From contig CAJQUW010007293.1 of the NCBI GenBank assembly GCA_907163375.1, positions 62,001-126,000 on the forward strand: a DNA stretch of 64,000 bases, read 5' to 3'. Source of the DNA: Prostheceraeus crozeri. Lineage: Eukaryota > Platyhelminthes > Polycladida > Euryleptidae. Of the stretch, positions 10,432 to 21,419 are shown in pieces. How positions within the stretch are numbered: the stretch's first letter is position 1; each line of letters begins with the position of its first letter. The notes under the pieces were generated by a model. It made no database searches. It was not told the DNA's origin and was given only the letters and a program-made list of their open reading frames with translations. The position numbers and the translations under genes are program-made.

Positions 10432-12542
10432 TTACAGGTTCCTGCCATTATATCGAATGATGGCGGCGAGCAAATTGTTTCCATAATTCTTGTTTATAAT
10501 GTCCACTTTTCCGCATTGGACCCATGCTGCATGGAAATCCTGGTGAACGGATTCCGATGCTTGTTCACTGTAGGGGCCAAGTGGAGCTTTGTGAAATAAG
10601 CAGAATTGGATAACATGCACGAATAACACATGGACAGATGTAGTAACACTTATTTCCAAATCCAGGTAAGCTTTTCGAAAGTATCTTATCCGCTCAACAA
10701 ACCCACCATTCAACACCGATCCGAAACAAGCAATCCGTACTTCATTCAAGTATTTCAAACACTAAAGCAAACTTCAGCAGTCTCCTCGAGTCTTGTCGAG
10801 CACGTACTAGTATAGATTGAAAAACATGAACATTCTGCAGAATCTTTTTACATGCATTCCCTGTAAATTCTCCCCCATGCAATTTGTGTCGAATGATTCC
10901 TAGATCAGTGTAAAACTGAAATGCCACCTCTTCAATCACAAGCTCCATCTCCTTGAGGATTTTGTTTGTAGTCCTCAGTAAGAGATGGAGCTCTGGTGGT
11001 GGGATGTGATGGATAAACAAATTTCTGTCACCACCGAACACAAGAGGTGGATGGATACAGTTCTTGAAGTCCTTGGCCTGGACTTTATCACTATGCGATC
11101 TTTCGCGCTGAAAGTCATTCGCGAAATTTCTCACTGATCCCAGTGACCGGACATGATGTTGCGACTCCGAGTCCTTGCCGAACTCCCGCTTTGGACATAC
11201 ACACCAAAGGCATGGATGTGTAGAACCATGCGCCTGCAATCCTGCCACAATATTGGCCAACTTCAATCCAATGCATACATACACTTCATGCTCACTTGTT
11301 AAATGTTGAGAATTTCCAAAATTCGAAGAACGTTGATATACGATTCTTTCACATCTTGAACGATGGCGATGATGAAGATTTTCTTTACACTAGTGTTAGC
11401 GAAAGAGTCCTTTGGATGTGGCGTCTCAACATCCTCATCCACGTACATACTCAGGCAGAATTTGAGGAAACCGCCGTCCCCATCGATTCCTAACCTCACG
11501 TTGCGATTGTCTAGGTCAATATCCCGTTTTGATGAAATAGTGTCTATAAAATCTTCCACATCTGTGCAATAGACAACCTCACGAAGTTCCTCTTTGTTGT
11601 TGCCCGTATCTAGTTTCATGAGTGTGACAGAAAAGTACTTGGCGAGTTGCTGATCTCGATCGTGCAAGAACTGAGGTGTGTGTGCTTGAACGGCATGTCG
11701 GCTATGGGAAATGCGACGGATGAATGGCAATAATTTGCGATGAACGCTGCGATTTGAAGTTCCAAGGGCCAGTTGTAGACTGCTGATGTCCGATGAAGAA
11801 AGCGTCGCTGTGTCCTCTTTCGGGTTCACATTGATCTTAAATGGAAATGGTCCTGGACTCTTCAGCTTGATGCTTTTCGCACTTTCATCCTTCACCTTGT
11901 CACTGATGACTCTATAGGCCACCACCTCTTTCGTACGTTCATCGACGGATTCACACATATCAATCAAGTTCTTACGCAAGTTGGATAAGTTGCACCTGTG
12001 TGAAATCCCACGATGAATGATGCCTTTACAATGAAGGCGGATTTTCACTGCAGCACACATTGACGTTTGGTTATTGGAGGAATCGGATGACGGTCGTCCT
12101 CTCTTCCTCTTGGAGACCAACTTGGACTTGGTTCTCGCGACGTTGCAAATTTCGCACTCACAATATCGACTTTCATCCAAACGAAGGCGACGCACGTGTG
12201 GAAGGATATCATCGAAGCCGTAGGGATCAGGCAAATCATGAACAGTCTTTTTCCCATTATCGATAGATCATATAGATCTCTTCGACATTTGCTGCAAATG
12301 GAATTTGGGCAGCATCGCTCTTCGGGGTCAAAGTTGCTGATGAAGAAGTCCCTTATTCGCTTTAGCACAATATCAGTCAACGAATAACCACCTTTATCCA
12401 TCCAGACAATGCACACTTTGTCTCTGTTTTGATCATGAGTCAGGAATCTTTGGTGATGAACCGAAGCCGTGGCCATTTCGTTGAAATGTGAAAAGCTGAA
12501 ATGATCTTGTTTGCTTGGCAAGTAGCAATCGATAAAATTCAA
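10432..12542 (-). pseudogene. Transposase with RAG1-N-terminus-like zinc region, frameshifted
   Basis: First part: KVCIVWMDKGGYSLTDIV, then CCPNSICSKCRRDLYDL, then PHVRRLRLDESRY followed by CECEICNVARTKSKL with a basic tail. This parallels the RAG1 N-terminal order (FCHNCW ... CDICNTARRGLKRK). Then comes a Cys/His stretch (CKGIIHRGISHRCNLSNLRK), a probable RNase-H-like core opening at VRLGIDGDGGFLKF, a middle part with ANIVAGLQAHGSTHPCLWC and HGGEFTGNACKKIL, and a C-terminal SEQASESVHQDFHAAW, whose Glu is a candidate catalytic acid. Three frame changes are visible: near 12262, near 11290 and near 10750, so this copy is not functional. Family assignment beyond N-RAG-TP/Chapaev is tentative, as is the identity of the acidic triad. 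Confidence 0.72.
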
Positions 12543-13066
12543 ATGTGAACTGACAACAACAAGCAGATCTATTCAGCGCAATGCAGAAAGCCAAACATAG
12601 AAATCTGGTCGACCGCCTTTCTCGTGCGTGCTACACAGAGAAAGACTCACGCGACGAGTGACACAGTGATTCTGATTTTGCTTAAAGAGATCATCAGAGA
12701 TATCCATGCTTAGGAACCACAGGCTTGTAAATGCAGTGTAATACTATCAACATCCAAAAAGTGACAAAATAACCCTGCAATTGCCGAATTGATCATGAAT
12801 ATGCGTATGATGTAGACCTACAAAGCAAAACTATTTTGCGTAAGCAGCAAGCAGTAAGACTAATTTACACACAGCACATACCGGTGCTTCGATCAGGTCA
12901 GTAGGCCTACATGTATAAGCTTACAAAGATGCTAGTTGAATAGGCTATTACTATCCATGTGCACAAATAGGTTCACATAGGCCAGAAATCTAGTATTTTT
13001 GTACTATTGTATGTATACACAAGAATATAATGAATTGATTAGCTTTGTTACATTTAATTCCTGCTA

Positions 13067-13421
13067 CTTAATATTAGTAAGTAGTATTTTAGGGGTTTAC
13101 TGGGTCCAATACAAGGGATTACACCTGTATCATCATCAAAACGGTTCATACATTATTATTTGATATAAATCTACTGCGAGACGTTGATAAAATTGCTTAA
13201 AAATGCAAATCAGGCATAGCATGTCACAATATTTGTCACCAAAAATGCTGTAAAAATGATTTTTGACGCCATTTTAAAAAAATGGCTCTAAAAGTCAAAT
13301 AGCTAGGTTACAATTTCAGTGACCATCATAGTGAGTATGTGTTGGTCATATAGAATGAGAAAATGGAAAGTATAGAGGGGTTACATTTTTGTTGGCTTGA
13401 TCGGTCTTCCGTGTCACCGTG
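13067..13421 (-). repeat. Right terminal inverted repeat of the N-RAG-TP-like transposon
   Basis: Complement of 9753-10107 over its full 355 bases; the outer end is followed by the TTGG target duplication and then by the rest of the host exon. Confidence 0.92.
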
Positions 13422-14712
13422 TTGGGTACCGGTGGCAGAATTTTAAACAGCTGTAAAGAGAAATAACATATTATTTTACATCAAAGGTGATTAATTTTTA
13501 TCAACATGACTTACATTTCTCACTTGAGGGAACTTTTTGACAATCTTTGTCTTTTTCTTCGCTTGAGACCTCTGAAACTGAAATGTTTTTAAAAGTTAAA
13601 TTTACTTCTTAACATTATTCATTTTTTATTTTAAATTTAGCATGTGCAGTTATCAGTACTCACCTGTAAATCACTGGATGAAGAGTCACTGTCCAGGAAT
13701 TCTTTTTATTTGAATTTTCTTTTTGTGGGGGGTTTTGTTGGGGGTTTTGAGGGTTCGGCGAATTGACTAAGAACTCCTTCTGCAGCCCTATCCTCCTTCG
13801 CGAACAGTCTAGCCAATTTGTTTCTTTCAGCTTTCGATGTTAGGTTAGTTCCACCCCTGCCATTCTCCTGCGCACAGGATGCATGCTGGATGATGAAGGC
13901 TTTAGACTTTTCATCGTTGCCCATTTCTGTGCTTCGCACGTAGGCTCTGCAGGTGAGGCAGTAGACATAAGTGCAGCCCTCCTTGAATTTACAGTCTTTA
14001 TGGCCACTCTTGCTGGCATGTCGCACTGGTTGCTTGCAAGTTTCACAGTAGTGGAAAATTAATCGTTGGCGTGCAATGCTTGCATGACGAACCATTTCTG
14101 TAAGTCATGGAAAACGTTTGTCATTACATTGTCTGTTAGCAAATATGAACTCATTTAAGTAACCATTGTATAAATATTGGAAAGTAATTCTACAGTCATT
14201 AATTTTCTGACAGAAATATATATTTTTCGAGATAGAAACCGAAAGTCGAAATGTTGAATTTATCTTGAAAAGGGTTGTTTACATATGAACATGAAATTGA
14301 AATCAGCTGATGTATTATTATTTTATTTCGAAATGAAATCATAGAAACGAAACTAATGTTTTAAAAAAGATAAACATTTCTGACTTTGGTTAAACAACTT
14401 TTAATTTGTAAATGGTCCACAGACTATCACTTTGAAAACAAAATTAGCATTTGAATTATTTACAAATTTGAAGCATACTTTGGAAATGTTTATCTTTATT
14501 TAAACACTTCATCATATAAGCTTGTGTGCTTTATAGGTTTTGAAAATGCTATAATTAATTATGAAAATTAATAATTCTGTTTAATAATATAACATATAGT
14601 GTTCCTAACTTAAGATCCAGCCACATGTTTTAAACTATCTGGTCATAAGAACTTAGCAATGTTCCTACTCCCAAACTATATAAAGTAGGGAATAGAAGAA
14701 TGTAGAACTCAC

Positions 14713-14826
14713 TTCAGAATTGCAGTTGCAAATCGATGAAACGGAGAGACGGAGAACGAGGTCTGCTATGCACACAGAATAGTTCAAAAATGAGTGAAAA
14801 ACGGAGCTCTACAACTTCTTTATATA
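14713..14826 (-). promoter_or_regulatory. TATA promoter and non-coding first exon of the interrupted gene
   Basis: TATATAAAG on the - strand at 14826-14818 lies about 30 bases before a short GC-richer exon (about 14790-14713) that ends at a strong donor, CTGAA followed by GTGAGT. The next acceptor, CTTACAG at 14098, opens the exon carrying the first ATG two bases later. Confidence 0.5.
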
Positions 14827-15218
14827 TGATTCTAACAAAGGAACCATGAACAAAGACCGGATGTCATCATAACATCACATTGGTACAGAAAAACAAACTG
14901 TTGAATTCAAACAAAACTAAACAGCTGATATATTTTAATGATGAAATAGAAAAGTGCCATCAAAGTCTTTGATGCTAGAGTGGTACATGTAACCGTGAAG
15001 TTAAACCAATTAACATGTGATGAAGATAGATTCCCTGCAGTTCTAAACATTTAAAAATTCTACTAAAGTTAAGGATTTCATATAATTTGAATCATCATCT
15101 AAATTCAAATAACAAAGAAAAAGTCATTATTTTATAAGGAGTTAAATCCAGAATGCATCATAAAACCCGCAAAAATCGAAATTCAAATTTCGCGCCAAAT
15201 TTAAATTTAAAGGCACCT

Positions 15219-15262
15219 AGGGTTAGGGATAGGGTCAAGGTTAGGGTTAGGGTTAGGTTTTA
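15219..15262 (+). repeat. Interstitial telomere-like (TTAGGG)n tract
   Basis: About six exact or one-off TTAGGG units, with two to three perfect consecutive units at 15241-15258. It is short and degenerate, so it is internal and not a chromosome end. Confidence 0.75.
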
Positions 15263-15493
15263 GTTATGCAAAAAAAGAATAGCTATGGCACCCGGAGACC
15301 ATGGGTAAATAAATTTTCGAGGGCGCGGAGCGCCGTGTATGAAGTGTATGAAGGTCAAGGTCAAGTCAAAGGTCAAGTTCATGTGGAGGTCTATGCATTA
15401 TGGTCATTTCGAGTGATCAAACTTTAACTTTGAACATTTTAAAAAACTTGAAAACTTAGTTATTTTTGAGAAAAAACTTAGAATTTTTCCAGT

Positions 15494-15825
15494 TGCATAC
15501 ACCTGCATACAACAAGGATTTTTTCATTGAATAGGTACATATGCTATATCATTCGAAAGCTCATTTAATTTTGATTCCAATGATGTATTGTATGTAATAT
15601 GTATGACACCATCCGAAGCAGCTATTGCCCTTTGAAAGATAGGTAGAATTTAGTTGAGAAACTTAGAAATTTGAAATCATAAATTTTTCTTCCTGCATAC
15701 ACTTGCATACAACAGGGATTTCTTCATCGAATGGGTACATACCTTATATCATTAGAAAGGTCTTTTCATTCTCTAGCTAATGATGCATTGTATGCAATAT
15801 GTATGATATCATCCTAAGGTGAAAA
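15494..15825 (+). repeat. Diverged direct repeat, period 200 bp
   Basis: TGCATACACCTGCATACAAC at 15494 recurs as TGCATACACTTGCATACAAC at 15694. About 130 bases after each start remain alignable, including GGTACATA and AATATGTATGA. Each unit also contains a doubled TGCATAC word. No coding content. Confidence 0.7.
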
Positions 15826-16125
15826 AAGCATTCAAAAAAAACTGTAAATCTATTCAAACTTTCATCCAATTTGACTATCATTTGAATTACACATCAATAT
15901 TCATTTCAAATTTGTTCTAGTATGTTCGGTGCTGTTTCAAAGTCTCAAACAAGTGATTTGAAATATGTATCTTCGAAATATTAAACCTAGAAATACTTAT
16001 AGGTAGCTATTTCAGAGATGAATATGTCTATCCCCAGTTCCCATTCAAATCCTATCAGAAATTCGATTTGTGAAATTATAAAAACAAGATTGTTCATTTA
16101 TGTAAGTGTTATTAAAGATGAAAAA

Positions 16126-16527
16126 TTACATATTGTCAATATTGGGGAAAGGAATCAGTCTCTTCAGGTCAACTCGAACACATACTCTTGTCTTTTTGGG
16201 GGCACCAGGGCAGTGGCGAGGCGTGGCTGGATCCATTATGCTGAACTCCAGCGCAGTTGTTAAATTCTTTTCTTCAGGCTCTAATCGCACACATATCCGC
16301 TTCATGTTTGTTTTTCGTGGAGCATTTCGAACCTGACTTCCACTACGTGTCTTGACTGTTATAAGAGCTTCCACCGGTGTTTCGATGACACTCCTCTGTA
16401 GTACCAAACTTTCATCTTCTGATGATTCTGGATCAGGAGTTACAGGTCCTCTTACGAACACTCTGGGTTCGCATGGCGATTCCGTCCTTTCAACAGGAAA
16501 AGTGGGAGGTGCTGTGATACGTTCCAT
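16126..16527 (-). CDS. Small uncharacterised protein, 133 residues
   Basis: ATG at 16527, stop at 16126. The protein is proline- and charge-rich: an acidic stretch VTPDPESSEDESLV at about 30-43, then alternating basic segments (KTRSGSQVRNAPRKTNMKR, GAPKKTRVCVRVDLKRL). No signal peptide or membrane segment is seen, and no family is recognised. A TATA box lies about 95 bases upstream. It is transcribed divergently from the gene at 16775. Composition suggests a nuclear protein or an intrinsically disordered regulator. It could be a lineage-specific gene or part of an unrecognised element. Confidence 0.45.
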   Translation of the reverse strand: MERITAPPTFPVERTESPCEPRVFVRGPVTPDPESSEDESLVLQRSVIETPVEALITVKTRSGSQVRNAPRKTNMKRICVRLEPEEKNLTTALEFSIMDPATPRHCPGAPKKTRVCVRVDLKRLIPFPNIDNM

Positions 16528-16619
16528 TTTCAATGTGATTAGAATAATATAGATAAGATAGCTGATAATATGGTACTTGAGGATTAGAACCCTTGATCAG
16601 AGTTGGTACACAGCTAGGA

Positions 16620-16627
16620 CTTATATA
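16620..16627 (-). promoter_or_regulatory. TATA box in a compact bidirectional promoter
   Basis: TATATAAG on the - strand, placing a start near 16595 for the leftward gene. A CCAAT box within AGCCAATCAG lies at about 16651-16660, and a TATA-like ATACATAAGG near 16688 could serve the rightward gene, so the 250-base gap looks like a shared promoter. Confidence 0.45.
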
Positions 16628-16774
16628 CTTTTTAAACAAAGGAATTCCTAACAGCCAATCAGAGAGGTTCCGATTTTCCCTAAAGGGATACATAAGGATG
16701 ACATTGTTCCAATTAAGCAAGTTCTAATCCTCGTGACTTGAGTAGACATTAAGAATCTATTACGAATCTATTTC

Positions 16775-17068
16775 ATGATGAGTACCCAGAAACAACTGTT
16801 CTGTTACCACAATGAAAGCCAAGTAATTATGGGTGCAGCGTTGGATACGAAGGTTAATTTGTGTTGCGGATGCAAGGTGGAACTCTGGAAGACACTAACA
16901 GTGACAGCACTCCAAAGGAGAAAAGGACTGCCAGCGAAGTGTCCTATACACGAGTGTGAACACGAGTTCGCAAACAACGCAACATTCCTCGAATGGGCTG
17001 AGGACTTCTTGAAGTTAACGGAGTCCCCCGAGGGACGTGACTTACCTTCTTTCATTTTTTATGGTTAA
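16775..17068 (+). CDS. Small Cys-rich uncharacterised protein, 97 residues
   Basis: It starts with two adjacent ATGs (16775, 16778) and stops at 17068. CCGCKVELWK at about 30-39 and CPIHECEHEF at about 55-64 form a C-x2-C / C-x2-H-x-C-type cluster that could bind one zinc. The C-terminal third is helical and acidic. Poly(A) signals follow at 17185. No family is recognised. Divergent orientation and shared promoter with the gene at 16126-16527 suggest joint control. Confidence 0.45.
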   Translation: MMSTQKQLFCYHNESQVIMGAALDTKVNLCCGCKVELWKTLTVTALQRRKGLPAKCPIHECEHEFANNATFLEWAEDFLKLTESPEGRDLPSFIFYG

Positions 17069-17184
17069 TTACACTTACATTGTCAACCTCTTGTTTTCAT
17101 TTCGCAAATTCTGTAAATGGGATTCTGATTAGCAAATAATAGAACATTCATAACATAATTTCTGATCTGTAAACGCATTATGAA

Positions 17185-17194
17185 AATAAATAAA
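17185..17194 (+). terminator. Overlapping AATAAA poly(A) signals
   Basis: AATAAATAAA, 117 bases after the stop of the 97-residue gene on the same strand. Confidence 0.5.
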
Positions 17195-19075
17195 ATTGTC
17201 ATCATAGTCACAATGGTCACAATTGTCGCATTTGAGCAAGCAGTCTCAAAACAAACACCTGTTTAAGTACCGAAATAGATGTTCGCATCCCTATTCTAAT
17301 TCACATACTCTAATTCAATTTCGGAACAAGCCGTTCCGATCCCAACACACAAATAAGTGTACCGAATCATTAAGTATGATCTCAATTCGCCTATCAATCG
17401 GAACGCGGTTCCTATTTACATGTTCCTATCCATGTTCGCATCCATTGGCAATTCGGAACATGTTCCTATCCATGTTCGTATCGACTAACAGTGCGTCCGC
17501 AAAACTAACTACTCACATGCAATTGCACTATGTTAAACACATTGACTATGGGCATGCCTGTATTACACGTAATACGTATTATACGTATTTCAGCTCCGCT
17601 GGTTTGGTCATTGGATGGAAGGACGAAGCAACTCGAACTGGCTCGAAAAGACGTTCATAATGGGGTTGCATAGTCAGAGGCCGAACGGCTGAAAAATTGG
17701 CCACCAATTTATTCTAGAATGCTGAATCCTCGCTCGGCAACGATCGGAAGAAAAAGAAGCGCTCAATTTGAAAACAATGATCGTCTAATACCTGAAGAGA
17801 ATGGCATCTGTTCAGTGAATAAAATATGACCCTTGATTCCCCAACGGCAGTCGTCTGACCCAGGAATCCAACCGAAGTCCGCGTTGGAAACGAACTCATA
17901 CCATGCTAACTAGGCCAAGCCGACGGTTCACCATCAAACTTCGGTTCGATTGCTGGGTCACGCGATTGCGGTCGGGGCATCAAGAGTGTTGGTGTTTTTT
18001 TTATTGATTTAATGCTTGCAATTCTCTACAGATATTCAATGTATTGCGATAGACCTTTGTTGTCAATCATCGTCTAATTCTGCCGGACAAGCCAAACGAG
18101 CGTAAAACGTGAGTGAATCAGTGAGATGAAGCGAAATATCATCTTAGTGTAATGACATCTGACTTTCGTATAGTTCTGTTGTCTCTTTTGAGTACGATGT
18201 GATAAAAGATAGCTTAAAGGATTGAGATTGATTTGAATGCAATGAATACTCATATACAGTGCTTCCCGTCAACATCCTGGTAAAAAGTTCTTTATTATTT
18301 CTCAATGAGAATGAACTTCACTAAATCTCAAAACTTGTTTTCTAAACACTTGTCACCATCGAAAGGGCAATACATTTATCAACGGAAGCAAGTGCAATTC
18401 AACTTGCATTAGAAAGTCAAATTGCTTTTGTTCTTTTATATGACTCACAAGCATTTGCTTCTTGTCTTTTAAGGTTGATGTTGTTGTTTATGATTGTTGT
18501 AACAAATCTTTGTTATTTAATTTAAATAGAGGTCAATTTGTTTGTTCAGTCTCCATTTTTATTTAATTACTTCCTTTTTGAGACTGAATGAAAATATACT
18601 CAACTTTGTTAAATGCTACTGGGTGGTGAAGATGTGTGTGCGACAATTGTAAACTTGAAAAAATTGTATTCATACTTAACTTTCATCTAACCATTACTAC
18701 CACAAATTTTCGGGCAACATCGTCGGTCTTGTTTCAAAGGTTTCATGTCGAATTTTATTTTTTCTGATGAAGGTGCGTTTTTCTCTCAATGCTGTTTTCG
18801 TTCCCTCAGTTTTCATCACATTTTGATATATCATGCATCAGGATCGGAAAATGACTTTTATCAAGTGATCTGAAGGATAGTATGTAACTTTCATTCAATA
18901 CAGGTGATTGATAGTTAAAGATTTTTCATAGACCAAAGATATATTAATGCGGTATGAATAATTGTAAAATAGGACAATTAACTTCATACTTATTAATTTA
19001 CAAGACTTGTCTGAAGTCAAAAATGACACCAAATCAGATTTCCAACTGATGCGTTGTAGATCTATGTGCCATTCA
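17195..19075. other. Non-coding stretch
   Basis: No gene recognised. 17400-17485 contains repeats of the phrase ATGTTCCTATCCATGTTCG. An open frame at 17223-17660 crosses it but looks compositional. The rest is AT-rich with no visible structure. Confidence 0.5.
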
Positions 19076-19083
19076 AATACTCC

Positions 19084-20025
19084 CAGTGGCGGCCCGTCCA
19101 TATGGGCGCCTGGGGCGCAGCCCTCCATTAAAAATTAGTTACATCAAAGAAAATTTACACAGAACATTGCGCTGAAACGCAGCTGATCTGATAGACTGAA
19201 TTGAATTATCAATGGTTCAACCTGTACTGCTAAACACATTCGAAGCGTGGTTCAGTGACTCTTTCAGACGTCACTCTCCCTCTCTTCTACCGGATGGGGC
19301 GCACAGTCTGCGCGCCTTGATTCATACATGTTTTGCTGATCATACATCTGCATACATCGAAGATTTTTAGCAGCTTCGCACACGTAAACAATGCAGTTCC
19401 TCTGCCTCTGCCTCGCTTTCGTACATTCTGATTAGGTAACGCCGCGCGTGCGTTGGGAAGTCAGATTCTGGTCAAACTTATGTTATTCTGATGCGTGTAT
19501 ACAAAACCTGGGACTGGCGAAGCACTTTCAATCATAACTGTGTCTCACTGTGTCGACTGAAAATGAATCAGATTGCATATCTTTTAAGAAAGCCCTTTTC
19601 TCAACATTCCCTACAAGAAAAAATTAGAAATTATTAGAAATCTCGGTCCGCCAAGGCCACGACTCAACGGCAGCCAAGTATCACGTTTCAAGCGACAGAG
19701 GACGAAACTACAAGAGAAATTTTAATACAGAATGGTATTCGAGATGTGAATGGCTTTGTGGACCAGATGAACTGGAAGCTGTATTTTGTTTTCCTTGTGT
19801 GCTATTTGGTGGTGATCATCGTTGGACTTTACATCTTCCGAAAATAATGTCATTATGAAGGACCACAGTAGTATATTTGCAGTGAGGCTTATCATGTCAT
19901 TGTCATAAACAGGCATTTACATAGGCGTACATGAAATATAGCAGAGACCGTAGTAGATGATGGGCTAATATGAAGACGTTTGGATTGCGCCCCACATGAG
20001 CAGGACTGCACGAGCCGCCACTGAA
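19084..20025 (+). mobile_element. Non-autonomous hAT element, copy 1
   Basis: Starts CAGTGGCGGCCCGTCC and ends GCACGAGCCGCCACTG, with the 8-bp duplication AATACTCC on both sides (19076-19083, 20026-20033). Size, terminal CAGTGGCGG and 8-bp duplication are diagnostic of hAT. It keeps a fragment coding for the N-terminal TTF-type finger but no transposase core. Here that frame is disrupted by a 7-base duplication near 19630 relative to copy 2. Confidence 0.92.
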
Positions 20026-20033
20026 TACTCCGC

Positions 20034-20690
20034 AAATCCAGGGATTTCTTATATATAAATAAATATTTTTCCGCTACAAATTGTGCAATATAAGACACTT
20101 ATTTCAACACCGATGAGATGCGCATTATTTCACTTCCTTCGACAAATGCTGCGAACAGCTCAAATATTGCCACATCGAATAATATTTGAAAGATTTTTTG
20201 AAAGCTAGAGAGTAGCCTCATTAGCGCCTAAAGATGACACACATTGTGAACAACTGATGAATAAACAGCATCAACTTATGCAATTGCTATGGGACTTGAC
20301 AACTTCGCCGAAAGTTAATACGTTTCGACGTATAGTACATCAAATGAATGCTCTGAGAAAACATTTTTCAATCTTGCATGTTGCATTATCATGGTCACAT
20401 CATTTCCTACCAAAAAGAGGCGATTTTTGTATTTTGAATCCTGTCGAGCCCTCTCATTTAACGATACAATTGAAATGGCTCATTTATAAGCTAAGACCAC
20501 ATAAGTTCTGGAATATGTATGGTGAGTTAATGCACTAAATGACTGAATGGTAGGATAATTAATTAAAAGAGCTTAAATTAGTAATAAACTTATTTTATTA
20601 CTCTTATTATATTATATTTTATCATATATAATATATAGAGAGATTGTAAACTATAATTTCTTGATTGCAATATTGCTAAAAATGATCGCA
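20034..20690. other. Non-coding stretch
   Basis: An open frame of 93 residues at 20257-20538 has no recognisable motif. The remainder is AT-rich; nothing else is seen. Confidence 0.4.
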
Positions 20691-21173
20691 ATAAAATTTC
20701 ATTGTCTTGGAGAATACAAAATACCAACACAGGCACCTACATACCCAATGAGGCCTATGCTCCATGGAACCATAAGATAGCCGCCATTCGTTCCTTATTT
20801 TACAGAGCCACACGCATTTCAACTAATAGTGAATTATACGAGAAGTCATGACAAAGAATTATAGACATTTTCCATGATAATGGCCACAGTAAAAATGTTA
20901 TCTTACAAGTAAAGAAGAGAATGGAGACTCAAGTTGAGAAAAATAAAGGAGAAAATAAAGACGGAGATAATAGTGAACAAAGTAAAAAAGCTATCTATTG
21001 ACTGCTTCCTTACATTCAAGGCAATTTCTATTCGATTCAAGGTAAAGAAAAGCTAGTCAATGATAAGATTCATCAAATTAACAGAAATCTATCGGAAGAT
21101 ATTGTTATACGAACGGCTTTTCGAGTGAATAAAACCAGTATGTTTTCCACAACAAGGACAGAATCCCTCGACA

Positions 21174-21419
21174 TTGACATCACAATGTGCATATAAATTA
21201 TACGAATGCAAAGACTGCAAACAGGTCTATATCGGGGAGACGTCACGACATCTGACTAGTAGAATGAATGAACACATAAAAGGCTATCCTGTACCAACCG
21301 AAATCATGATGCATTCACATGAAATCGATGAAAACAATTTTTCTGTTATCGCTGTGTCACAATGGCATAAAATTTTAGAAATCATTTGTTTGAAAGATGC
21401 TCAGAATTGCATGAATTAA
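21174..21419 (+). pseudogene. GIY-YIG endonuclease piece of PLE I
   Basis: CAYKLYECKDCKQVYIGETS, then HLTSRMNEHIKG, shows the K/C-rich lead, the VYIGETS core and the downstream Arg and His-containing helix of PLE endonucleases, which nick target DNA. It is open only over this 81-residue piece. Confidence 0.78.

Larger units (their letters stand above)
9753..13421 (-). mobile_element. N-RAG-TP/Chapaev-like DNA transposon with 355-bp inverted repeats
   Basis: Ends are CACGGTGACACGG at 9753 and its complement ending at 13421, flanked by TTGG on both sides (9749-9752 and 13422-13425), a 4-bp target duplication. The CAC termini and 4-bp duplication fit Chapaev-type elements. Inside, the - strand encodes a protein whose N-terminal part resembles the RAG1 N-terminal zinc region, as described for the Aplysia N-RAG-TP transposon. 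The coding part is decayed by a few frameshifts although the inverted repeats are nearly identical, so this copy may have moved recently using a transposase supplied in trans. Confidence 0.82.
8738..14790 (-). pseudogene. Unrecognised multi-exon gene, interrupted by a transposon and by an in-frame stop
   Basis: Exons inferred from splice borders: exon 1 (untranslated) about 14790-14713, exon 2 14097-13664, exon 3 13577-13515, exon 4 13450-13422 continuing at 9752-9712, exon 5 9602-9381, exon 6 from 9154 to about 8738. Borders have GTGAGT/GTAAGT donors and pyrimidine-rich CAG acceptors except exon 6, and coding introns are all phase 0. Exon 2 starts with ATG at 14095 and encodes a Cys/His-rich region (HYCETCKQPV ... 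YVYCLTCRAY, a zinc-ribbon look) and a KPPTKPPTKRKFK tail; a TAA at 13706-13708 closes the frame, which continues open beyond it. Exon 5 is Ser/Asp/Glu-rich, exon 6 Pro/Ala-Val repeat-rich then a coiled coil. Exon 4 is split by the transposon. Function unknown; a captured element gene is possible. Confidence 0.5.
14827..16125. other. Non-coding stretch with short repeats
   Basis: No convincing coding region. It holds the telomere-like tract (15219-15262), a small GGCGC-GGA-GCGCC palindrome near 15335, a run of AGGTCAAG half-site-like repeats at 15352-15380, and a diverged 200-bp direct duplication. Confidence 0.6.

Noticed and set aside
12664-12690. TCATCAG as a hammerhead core
   Set aside because: No GAAA partner or helix I complementarity around it.
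17223-17660. 145-residue open frame
   Set aside because: Composed of degenerate TTCCTATCC/ATGTTCG repeats, no family, no promoter or poly(A) signal.
19722-19916. 64-residue frame recurring in all three hAT copies (also 26343-26537 and 41972-42166)
   Set aside because: Antisense to the TTF-type finger; its repetition follows from the repeat, not from selection.
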